Positions 7,519-15,626 of a DNA stretch of 18,550 nucleotides are shown here, in pieces (the stretch's first letter is position 1; each line of letters starts with the position of its first letter). Position numbers and translations under genes: made by a program. The notes beneath the pieces are model-generated. The model worked only from the letters and a program-made list of their open reading frames with translations. It had not been told where the DNA came from and did not search any database. Source of the stretch: an uncultured Christensenella sp. (GTDB taxonomy: Bacteria > Bacillota > Clostridia > Christensenellales > Borkfalkiaceae); NCBI GenBank assembly GCA_910585235.1, contig CAJUCM010000029.1, positions 1 through 18,550 of the forward strand. Direction: 5' to 3'.

Positions 7519-10248
7519 ATGAAAAAATCAGCCATGTCTCTTATGCTTTCGGCAGCGCTTACGCTTTCTTTGTTTGTCGCCTGCGCGCCCGATTCCGTTG
7601 GCACGGATTTGGGGATTTCTTTCAGGGAAACGGAAAACGGGCAGATCCTTTCGTTTGGGAACGGCTTTGAAACCTCGGAGGGCGCGCTCCAAGTCCGCGT
7701 CGCTTACGATACGGTGGACGGCGTTTCCGGATATTTCGGAGCGAATTATTCTACCGTCGAAAAGACGGAGAACGGCTACCGCGCAGTTGCAATCGTAACG
7801 ACGGAGGGCGGGAGCCAAATCAAAGCCACGGACGAGATCACGGCGTTGTCGGGAAAAATTTCCGTTTCCCGCACCGTGACGGTGGAGAGCGCGGCGGCGG
7901 AGGAGCTCGGCTTTACGACCTATTTTCCGCTCGTGCAGAAAAAGACGAAGCGAGCGGAGGAGTACAAATGGTTCTGCCCTGCGGACTATTACGGGAACGA
8001 TGCCTATACGTTCAGCGGCGTAGGGGTCAAAACGGGTTTTTCGGGAGAGATGAGCGTTGTTGCCGCGGATAACGCGGGCGCGCCGCTTCTCACCGCATAC
8101 GACGGAGAATATGCCTTAACGCTTCTCGATACGACGGCGGGTTTCCGCGAGACGGTCGGCGAGGATCACGGCGTGAACGAAAATAAAGTGATGATCGACG
8201 GCAGGCTGAATATGCCCGGTATCGGGGTCTCCAATCTTGAAAAAGAGGACGGGATCCATACCGAAATTTTCCACACTTATCCCTCGTGCAGTTATAACTA
8301 TATCGCGCTCAATCCGTTCAACACGCAGTACAGAATGCTTCCGATGGAGGAAGGGCTTACGCGCACGGTCGGTTTTGAACTTTCCTGCACGGAAGAAGAG
8401 GACTTTGCCTCCGTCTGCAAAACGGCGTGGCGCGAGGCGTATTCCCGCTATGCCGTAACGGATAAGCGCTACGCGGCGACGGACGTCAAGGACGCGCTTC
8501 TACGCGCGGTCGATCGCTCTTACGGCGTTGTCGGGGGCGTTCCGCAGTATATGACGAATGCCGATCATTTTATAGCGGACAGCGGATTTTTATACCGCAA
8601 CGTCGATCTTGCCATGCTCTTATTGAACGAGGGCAGAAGAACGCTGAACAACGGCTATATTATGCACGCGCTTACGGTCATCGATTCTCAGGTGTCGCGC
8701 GGATCGCTCGACGAAAATCTGACGGCTACCGATCCGCTGTATGCGGCGCGTGCCTCTTCCGACGCGCTCACGAATCTGCTCCGCGCATACGAAAACGAAC
8801 TCGGCTACGGGATCGAACACCACAATTGGCTGAACTATCTCATGGAGCGTGCTTCGGTCTGCCTCGAAGATAATAACTGGCTGGACGCGGCGTTTTTGAG
8901 CGATCTTGCGCGCGTCACGGAAGGGAAGCTGTTTTTGGAGAAAGCCGTCTCGCTCATGGAGAGCGTTGCGGAGGATCATAAAAACTTCCGCTACTGCGGC
9001 GCGATCACGAATCCATCCGCCGAACGGCTCATCGACAGGGAAAGCGGAATCATTGCGTTCGGGATCTATCTGAATCTGTACGAACAGACGGGGGACGAAA
9101 AGTGGCTGTCCCTTGCAGAACACTCCGCGCTGTACGTGGAAACATGGCACCAGATCCAGCCGATCCTGCTCGAACCCTACGACTGTACGGGAACGGAAAA
9201 GGACTGGATTACGTCCGCGCCGACGCAGCAGGGATTTCTCGGCAACGGCAAGATCATGCCCTACGGGTTGAGCTATATCTCCGGTCAGACGACGAGCGCG
9301 GATATTTCTGGCGTGCTTGCGGCTCCCGACTTCTATCGGCTGTACTTGCTGACGGACGATAAGCATTACTTTGATTTTTACGAATATCTCACTTACAACG
9401 CCACGCTGTACGTCAATATGGGCGATAAGGTCGGTTTGATGGACGATATGATCCACAGTTCGGGCGAGGGATTCCTCAACGAATATATCGGGCTTGCTTC
9501 GGGAGGAGACAAGGCGGTACTGCGCCGCGGAAGTATGCACGATTCCAATATCGGCTGGGTGCCGTATGCGATCCTGCAAAATTACGAACGCATCTACGCG
9601 CTGACTGAAAACGATGAAACCAAGGACGGCAAGATCGTCGCGGGCGACGATATGCACAGGGATTTCAATCTTGCAAAAAATAAGTATGTAACAAAGTCGG
9701 ACGGTATGTTCGTATATGATCTGAACGAGTACTGCGACGTTTCCGAGGTCAAGGGCGTTGCGGGGAGCGTGCTCTTTTCAAAAGACGGTGAAAACTGGTT
9801 TGAACAGGGAGAGGGAACAGTCCGCGCACGCTTTGTGAAAACGGCGGAAAATACGGCGGAGATCATCGGGCTTCCCGTAACGTACGACCTGCTCTCCTCC
9901 TATGCGACGGTTTCGGCGACGGGAGGGCAAAACCCCGAACTTGCGGTGGATGCGCACAATTACGCCACTTCCTACACGGCGGCGTCGGGCAGCGAGTTGA
10001 TTCTTGATTTCGGCGAAGCAAAGGATGTTTACGAAATCGCCGTAAAATTTGCGGCGGCGGGAAGTTATTCCTTTACGGTGGAGACGAGCGCCGACGGCGA
10101 AACGTATCTTCCATATGCGTCGTTTGACGGGGAGAGGATCGTATATACGCTCAATCGCTTTGCGGGCAACGTGAGATATGTAAAACTGACGTACCTTTCC
10201 GGCTCGTCTATGCTGATACAGGACTTCAAGGTGTTGGGAGAAAGATAA
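7519..10248 (+). CDS. Large lipoprotein, putative glycan-active enzyme of unassigned family, with C-terminal F5/8 type C-like domain
   Basis: A 909-residue lipoprotein: signal peptide with lipobox FVAC, lipidated Cys22. Residues about 25-310 look like a beta-sandwich domain. Residues about 320-705 look alpha-helical, with paired helices of the kind seen in (alpha/alpha)6 barrel glycosidases and lyases. Residues about 790-909 resemble a discoidin-like (F5/8 type C) carbohydrate-binding domain (NPELAVDAHNYATSY, then LILDFGEAKDVYEIAVKF). Positions shared with the paralogue encoded just downstream include MTN-DHF---SGFLYRN-DL (345-363), ESGI at Glu508, HQ at His544, Asp642, GF-NEY with Glu655, and MH-S-I-W with His674. 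These are candidate active-site residues. I cannot match the set to GH88, GH105, GH127 or a lyase family. The operon context points to breakdown or binding of an oligosaccharide outside the cell. The fold and catalytic role are inferred. Confidence 0.72.
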   Translation: MKKSAMSLMLSAALTLSLFVACAPDSVGTDLGISFRETENGQILSFGNGFETSEGALQVRVAYDTVDGVSGYFGANYSTVEKTENGYRAVAIVTTEGGSQIKATDEITALSGKISVSRTVTVESAAAEELGFTTYFPLVQKKTKRAEEYKWFCPADYYGNDAYTFSGVGVKTGFSGEMSVVAADNAGAPLLTAYDGEYALTLLDTTAGFRETVGEDHGVNENKVMIDGRLNMPGIGVSNLEKEDGIHTEIFHTYPSCSYNYIALNPFNTQYRMLPMEEGLTRTVGFELSCTEEEDFASVCKTAWREAYSRYAVTDKRYAATDVKDALLRAVDRSYGVVGGVPQYMTNADHFIADSGFLYRNVDLAMLLLNEGRRTLNNGYIMHALTVIDSQVSRGSLDENLTATDPLYAARASSDALTNLLRAYENELGYGIEHHNWLNYLMERASVCLEDNNWLDAAFLSDLARVTEGKLFLEKAVSLMESVAEDHKNFRYCGAITNPSAERLIDRESGIIAFGIYLNLYEQTGDEKWLSLAEHSALYVETWHQIQPILLEPYDCTGTEKDWITSAPTQQGFLGNGKIMPYGLSYISGQTTSADISGVLAAPDFYRLYLLTDDKHYFDFYEYLTYNATLYVNMGDKVGLMDDMIHSSGEGFLNEYIGLASGGDKAVLRRGSMHDSNIGWVPYAILQNYERIYALTENDETKDGKIVAGDDMHRDFNLAKNKYVTKSDGMFVYDLNEYCDVSEVKGVAGSVLFSKDGENWFEQGEGTVRARFVKTAENTAEIIGLPVTYDLLSSYATVSATGGQNPELAVDAHNYATSYTAASGSELILDFGEAKDVYEIAVKFAAAGSYSFTVETSADGETYLPYASFDGERIVYTLNRFAGNVRYVKLTYLSGSSMLIQDFKVLGER

Positions 10249-10249
10249 C

Positions 10250-12886
10250 GTGAAGCGCCTTTTTGACAGTGCCGTATTCTATGCGGAAGTTCTTGCGGAC
10301 GGAGAGACGGTCAGAATTCCGTTGACTTTATCGCGGAACGAGTCCGAATATTCCATGGGCTTTGACGGCGCAAAATTCAGACTGAAATACCGCCTCATTG
10401 AGGACGAAAACGGATTTACGGTCGAATGCGACGCGCGGGCTGTACTTGGGGAGCGCGTAAAGGGTTATTCATTCGGCGCGGAGATCCCGACGGGATTTTC
10501 TTTGCGGGAGACAAAATTTTTCGCGCCGTCCTGTTGGTACGGCGGAACAAAGAACAGCAAGTTTCCCTTTATGGGCGATTATGCGGGCGGCGGAGTGGAT
10601 TCGCTCTCCGCACCGCTTGTCGGGGCGTTTTCCGAAGGGCGCGGGATCGTTCTCACCGATCTGACGGAGGGGCGGAGAGAGACTGCGGAGGGCGATCACG
10701 ACGCGCGGGAATCCAAAATTCTTATATCTCCCGCTTTCAATTTTCCCGCAGTCGGCGTTCATAAGCAACGGGATTCGGTTTCGCTCTTTTATGCCTTTCC
10801 CGCCGTCACCTATTCGTCCTGCGGAAGCAACGCGGTCGTCCGCCGTTTTCTGAACGGAGAAGCGTGCAGATTTTCTTTCCGCGTGAATAAAGTCAACTGC
10901 GATTCCTTTGAAGCGTTCCAAAAACGGACGTGGAGAGATATTTATGGCGAACTTGCCGAAAAAGACGGATCGGTCAATATCGGCGAGGCGGTGAACGCAG
11001 TCGTCTCGCGCGTGGAAGGATCCTACGGCGAACTCAACGAGATCCCGCAGTTTATGACAAATTGCGATCACTTTGTTCCCGAAAGCGGATTTTTATACCG
11101 CAACGCCGATCTTGCCTCGCTTCTCTTGCGCATGAAGAGAGCGGGCTTTGCGGTTGCGATCTCCGACGAAAAACTCATTCGGGTCATCGACGTGCAGGTT
11201 CAAAAAGAGTATGCGGGTAAAAATCAGTTTTTCCCTTTCTGGCGCAGCCGCTTCGAGGGCGTTGATTCGGTGTACGAAGCGTACCGCCTTTTGAAAGCGG
11301 AGGGGAACGAACGGCGGGACTGGTTTGCGTTCGTTTTACGGGAAGCGGAAACGGCGCTGAAAGCCGACGAAATTTTCTCCGTTCCGCTCCTTACAAAGTT
11401 ATACGAAGATACGGGCGAGAAAAAATATTTGCAGTCCGCGCGCGATAAATGCGAAAAGGTGTGGAAGGAGAACTTTTCTAAGGGGCGCTTTTACGGCGGG
11501 ATCGTTGACTTTATCGGCGAGCCGTCGCTCGATAAGGAATCGGGGATCGCGGGCATGGACGCCTATCTTGCGCTCTACCGCGTCACCGGGGAAAAAGAAA
11601 ATCTTGCGCGCGCCGTACGGTGTGCGGATTATACCGAAACTTATCACCAGTTGCAGGATATAAACCTCGAACCCGTCGGGTTAGACGATACAAAGTTTCA
11701 TGCGGGCGGCAAAGGAAATTCGCACGTTTTAACGCGGGGATTGGGCTTTATCGCCAACACCTGCGCCGCGGGAGATATTGCGGGCTTGCTTGCCGCAGGG
11801 CGTTACTATGAACTTTCAAAGCTCGTACATGACGGGCATTATGAGGACTTTGCCTTGTTGCTGTTGAGGAACGCGTTTCTTACCGTCAATCTGGACGATA
11901 AGGCGGGTGCGATGTCCGATCCGCTGTATTCCGCAGGCGCGGGATTCATGAACGAATATATTCAGATGGGCATTTCCTGCGACCCCGTAGGATTGGGGCG
12001 GGGCATGATGCACGAGAGCGATATTGCCTGGTGTCCCTATACGGTTCTGAAAGCGGTTTACGAATTGAAAACGGCGGGCGCGGATTTTACGGCTTGCACC
12101 CGTGAGCGCTTTCAGCAAATTGCCGTATCGGATATTCCCGAAGGTGCGGAACCGCTGTTTGACGGCGATTTTTCAACCTTTCTGAATGCGGCGGGCAAAG
12201 AGATCGCAATCTCGTTCGGCAAAGCGCAAACGCTCGATAAAACGGTGTTTTCGTTCTGTAATCAGGATACAGCGTGCCGTTTGAAAATCGCGTATCTTCT
12301 GCAAGGCAAAACGGTTGCGGAGCGGGAATACGTTCACGGGAGCGGGTTTTACGGGGTCTGTCCCGCGGGCGTCCGTGCGGACGGTATGAAAATCATATTT
12401 GAAAACGCTCCGTATATTCTGCTCAGGCAGATCCAGCCGTTCGGCGTAACGGATAATCGGCTAATCAAGAGGAGGCGTGCGGACGGCGTTTCGTCGCTCG
12501 ACCTCATACTAAGCGGAAAAATGCGGTTTTCAACGGGTGAAAGAGAGATCGCATTCAACAACGAAACAAACAGTTATTTATCCGAAGGCGTGGAGTTTTT
12601 ACGCAAAGGCGTTTTAAGGATCAACCGAAAAAGCGCGGTTTGCAATTTCGGATTGCCGAAGGGAACGGGCATTTTCACGTTTGCGCCCGAAACGCGGGAA
12701 CAGTGCGAGGGAGGCGTTCAGGTGGAAATTGTGCGGCAGGGAAAATGCGTTTTCAAAGAGGAGATCAAAAACGCAAGCCTCGTTTATGAGGGAGAGACTG
12801 GCGGTGAAACGGAGATTCGTTTTTCAAGCGACGGTCAAAACAGTTTAAGATTTTCGTTTTATGTGACGGAATTGAACGGGAGATAA
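10250..12886 (+). CDS. Cytoplasmic paralogue of the preceding lipoprotein, putative glycan-active enzyme of unassigned family
   Basis: An 878-residue protein starting at GTG, one base after the preceding stop (TAA-C-GTG), with GGGAGAAAG upstream. It has no signal peptide or lipobox, so it should stay in the cytoplasm. It follows its neighbour from beta-rich N-terminus through the helical region: MTNCDHFVPESGFLYRN-DL at 269-287, KESGI with Glu430, YHQ with His466, AGFMNEY with Glu569, and MHESDIAW with His588, Glu589 and Asp591. Glu650 of the lipoprotein is Ala here, so that residue is unlikely to be catalytic in both. The C-terminal third differs: a discoidin-like stretch (EPLFDGDFSTFLN onward) and then a further beta-rich domain without a counterpart in the lipoprotein. 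The simplest reading is that imported fragments are processed inside by the same chemistry used outside. Function is inferred from context only. Confidence 0.72.
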   Translation: MKRLFDSAVFYAEVLADGETVRIPLTLSRNESEYSMGFDGAKFRLKYRLIEDENGFTVECDARAVLGERVKGYSFGAEIPTGFSLRETKFFAPSCWYGGTKNSKFPFMGDYAGGGVDSLSAPLVGAFSEGRGIVLTDLTEGRRETAEGDHDARESKILISPAFNFPAVGVHKQRDSVSLFYAFPAVTYSSCGSNAVVRRFLNGEACRFSFRVNKVNCDSFEAFQKRTWRDIYGELAEKDGSVNIGEAVNAVVSRVEGSYGELNEIPQFMTNCDHFVPESGFLYRNADLASLLLRMKRAGFAVAISDEKLIRVIDVQVQKEYAGKNQFFPFWRSRFEGVDSVYEAYRLLKAEGNERRDWFAFVLREAETALKADEIFSVPLLTKLYEDTGEKKYLQSARDKCEKVWKENFSKGRFYGGIVDFIGEPSLDKESGIAGMDAYLALYRVTGEKENLARAVRCADYTETYHQLQDINLEPVGLDDTKFHAGGKGNSHVLTRGLGFIANTCAAGDIAGLLAAGRYYELSKLVHDGHYEDFALLLLRNAFLTVNLDDKAGAMSDPLYSAGAGFMNEYIQMGISCDPVGLGRGMMHESDIAWCPYTVLKAVYELKTAGADFTACTRERFQQIAVSDIPEGAEPLFDGDFSTFLNAAGKEIAISFGKAQTLDKTVFSFCNQDTACRLKIAYLLQGKTVAEREYVHGSGFYGVCPAGVRADGMKIIFENAPYILLRQIQPFGVTDNRLIKRRRADGVSSLDLILSGKMRFSTGEREIAFNNETNSYLSEGVEFLRKGVLRINRKSAVCNFGLPKGTGIFTFAPETREQCEGGVQVEIVRQGKCVFKEEIKNASLVYEGETGGETEIRFSSDGQNSLRFSFYVTELNGR

Positions 12887-12899
12887 GGAGGAAACAACC

Positions 12900-15626
12900 A
12901 TGAAAAAAGCAGTGAAAAATGTGATGCGGTTACTATTGATACCGATTTTTTTCTGCACCTTGCTGTTCGGGATCGGTCTGTCGGAAAAGACCGCGTTTGC
13001 CGAAGAGCAGACGGTCTATGACGTGGAAAAAGAGTATCCAGGCGCGACGGGCGACTATGCCCAAGTATCGGGGAGCGGCGGTCCGAATTGGTATTTTCAG
13101 GCGCTCGATACCGTTGGCTTTTACGCTTACGGTACGATTGGAAGCGATTCGGATACGGGAGCTTTGGCAACGGATACTACGAATACAACGCTGCAACTTT
13201 ATCCCTTGGTAAGAGACGGCAATCAGGGGAACGGCACGCCTACGGAGTTAAAGGACGGCAGCGGAAATAAAAATCTCGATTATCTTGTCCAGTATCCGGC
13301 AGGAAACGGCATCGCCTATTCCGATGCCGAAATCGGTACAGGATACTATACTTCGAGCCAACAGTATTTGCGGATTTCCGGTGGACAGTCCGTTCACCCC
13401 GGAACGAATCTGTCCGTTGTATATTCGTTCAGGGTTCCGAAGAGCGGATCGGTATATCTCAAAGACGATATTCGCGTGGTTGCGGGAGGAAACGGTGTGC
13501 GTCTTGCCGTATATCATCAGCCGAAAGAAAATACGGGTCTCGGATACGGCGCATGGGGAGGCTCGGTGGCGATGTCGCTTTATGGTGCGAAACCCGTCTT
13601 TCCGACTCCGAAAACGAATATACAGGCTTCGGGCGAGGGTTGGCAACTCATTCAAGCAGGTTCGACTTATCGGTTCATAACGGATAACATTGATGTGGTA
13701 GAAGGCGATATACTCCACTTTATTCTTGACGCGAACGGGGACATTACGAACGATCAGACCTTTTTCGCGCCGAAAGTCGTCTATGGGCAGAGACCGGACG
13801 AGTTGACGCTCGATAAAAACGAAGTGACGCTGGCGGCTCCCGCAAACGAAGAGGAGAGCGGGGAGACCTGTCAGCTTACTGCGACGATTTTGCCCGCGGC
13901 AAGCGCAGGGAAAACGGTGACTTATTCCACGAGCAACGACGCCGTTGCGACGGTGGATGCAAGCGGTCTGATCACTGCGGTCGGAGAGGGAACGGCTACG
14001 ATTACGGCGACGCTTCAAGACGGCGTCAGCGAGGACGAAAATCCCGTGACCGCCGTGTGCCGCGTGACCGTCGTTCCGCCGGACGATTCGATTTCAATCG
14101 TTCAGAGCGGTGAAGAGCTGACAATCGAACAGGCGCATGCTCTGCAATTAAGCTATCAAATCCTTCCGCCCTCTTCGAGCGGAAAAACGGTCGTTTGGAG
14201 TATCGTAGGCGAATCGCCCGAGGCGGAGGGGGATACGGTCATAACGCTGAGCGAAACAGGACTTGTCACGGCAAAGAATGCGGGTACGGCGACGGTACGC
14301 GTTGCAATCGCGGATTCCGAAGCGTATGCGGAATGCACGGTCACGGTCACCAAAGCCTCCGATCCCGTTTTGTCTGTGAATAAACAATCCGTCAATATCT
14401 TGGCGGGTAATTCCACGACCGTATTAACGGAAATTTCACCGCTGTTCCATGAGAACGACGAGGTGACGGTTGTATCCTCCGACGAGGAGATCGCGACCGC
14501 CGAATGGGAGGCGGGCACGCTTACGGTTTCGGCAAAGGGCGCGGGCACGGCTACCTTGACGCTCAGCGTGCGCGACGGAAACTCTGTCGAAATTACCGTA
14601 AACGTTTTGGCTGAGAGCGATAAAGTTTACGGCTGGCGAAGTTCGTTCCGCAACGAACAGGGACCACAGTGGCACTACTATATGCTCAAAGAGGGCGATG
14701 ATAATTATTCCGAACTCAGATATTCGACGAGCGAGTGGGGCGCGTACGAGGAGAATACCGCCCAGATGTTGCAGGCGGGCGGCTGGGTTCCCAAAGCGGC
14801 GGAACTCGTTTCCGAGGGGGTTGACGGATCTCACAATCAATATCTTCTTCTTTGGCAGGGGCATTTGATCCACCCCGGAAAGGGCTATGACGCGGTTCTC
14901 GGATTTTGCGCACCGCTTACGGGAACGCTCGATTTTATGAGCTATTTCCGCTCCTACGATTCGAGAAGCGACGGCGTGCGAATACGGGTTTTCAAAGGCG
15001 ACGAACAGATTTTCCCCGCCGCGGGGCGGCAACTCGTATCTTACGGCAATCCCGTAGAGGCAGCCGTGTGCAATCTTACAGTGACGGCGGGCGATATGTT
15101 CTATATTGTCGTTGACTGCAACGAAGCGAACGCTTTCGATTCCTGCTATCTGGATCCGGAGTTCCGCTATACGGATTTTGAAGTTGTTCCCGACCGGTTG
15201 GAGATCAGGCAGTCGAACGTCTCCGTGTCCGCGGGGAAGGATATGCTTCTGACCGCTACGATCATTTCCACGGACGGAAACGATAAACAGATCACATGGA
15301 CTTCGAGCGACGAGACGATCGCAACCGTCAACCGCTTCGGGATCGTAACGGCAAAGAAAACGGGAACGGTCACGATCACGGCAGAGCTTGCCGACGGCAC
15401 AAAAGCCGAATGCACTCTTACGGTGACGGCGGAGGTGCAGGAAAAAACCGAGGGGGGGGGTATGGAGTCATGGAAGATCGCACTGATTGCCGTATCCTGC
15501 GCCGTCGCGGTAGCCGTTTGCGTCGGGATCGCGTTGACGGTCGTATTGAAAAAGAGAAAGAACCGCAATTCGCAGGATGGCGGAAACGCGGACAATGAAA
15601 ATAACGGAGATGATCAGGATGAGTAA
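12900..15626 (+). CDS. Membrane-anchored surface protein with four BIG2 domains and two copies of an unassigned beta-rich module
   Basis: A 908-residue surface protein with AAGGAGG at 12885-12891. Order: Sec signal peptide cut after AFA (residue 34); module A, about 36-297; BIG2 domains at about 300-393, 396-485 and 487-571; module B, about 573-757; BIG2 domain 4, about 760-846; a Gly-rich joint; one membrane span, about 857-883; then KKRKNR and an acidic Asn/Asp tail. The BIG2 domains show the usual pattern (WTSSDETIATV, then GIVTAKKTGTVTITA). Modules A and B match at GPNWYFQAL/GPQWHYYML, HPG, DGVRIRVF-like and GD-(L/F)-(H/Y)-D segments. They may bind glycan like a carbohydrate-binding module, with BIG2 domains as spacers. 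No LPXTG motif is present, so the anchor is the membrane span. The glycan-binding role is an inference from the operon. Confidence 0.82.
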   Translation: MKKAVKNVMRLLLIPIFFCTLLFGIGLSEKTAFAEEQTVYDVEKEYPGATGDYAQVSGSGGPNWYFQALDTVGFYAYGTIGSDSDTGALATDTTNTTLQLYPLVRDGNQGNGTPTELKDGSGNKNLDYLVQYPAGNGIAYSDAEIGTGYYTSSQQYLRISGGQSVHPGTNLSVVYSFRVPKSGSVYLKDDIRVVAGGNGVRLAVYHQPKENTGLGYGAWGGSVAMSLYGAKPVFPTPKTNIQASGEGWQLIQAGSTYRFITDNIDVVEGDILHFILDANGDITNDQTFFAPKVVYGQRPDELTLDKNEVTLAAPANEEESGETCQLTATILPAASAGKTVTYSTSNDAVATVDASGLITAVGEGTATITATLQDGVSEDENPVTAVCRVTVVPPDDSISIVQSGEELTIEQAHALQLSYQILPPSSSGKTVVWSIVGESPEAEGDTVITLSETGLVTAKNAGTATVRVAIADSEAYAECTVTVTKASDPVLSVNKQSVNILAGNSTTVLTEISPLFHENDEVTVVSSDEEIATAEWEAGTLTVSAKGAGTATLTLSVRDGNSVEITVNVLAESDKVYGWRSSFRNEQGPQWHYYMLKEGDDNYSELRYSTSEWGAYEENTAQMLQAGGWVPKAAELVSEGVDGSHNQYLLLWQGHLIHPGKGYDAVLGFCAPLTGTLDFMSYFRSYDSRSDGVRIRVFKGDEQIFPAAGRQLVSYGNPVEAAVCNLTVTAGDMFYIVVDCNEANAFDSCYLDPEFRYTDFEVVPDRLEIRQSNVSVSAGKDMLLTATIISTDGNDKQITWTSSDETIATVNRFGIVTAKKTGTVTITAELADGTKAECTLTVTAEVQEKTEGGGMESWKIALIAVSCAVAVAVCVGIALTVVLKKRKNRNSQDGGNADNENNGDDQDE
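15452..15460 (+). repeat. G9 homopolymer tract at the ectodomain-anchor joint
   Basis: Nine consecutive G encode part of a Gly-rich joint just before the membrane span of the surface protein. One extra G moves translation into a frame that ends at 15598 with a basic tail and no membrane span; one G fewer gives a stop at 15484-15486. Either slip would release the ectodomain. Phase variation is possible but not shown. Confidence 0.7.

Noticed and set aside
8620..9657. Open frame of 345 codons on the - strand
   Set aside because: It is antisense to the motif-rich part of the large lipoprotein gene and shows no domain features of its own.
15577..15618. N-terminal extension of the GH4 enzyme
   Set aside because: It falls in the acidic tail coding region of the surface protein gene. 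The GH4 dinucleotide-binding loop begins a few residues after the ATG at 15619.
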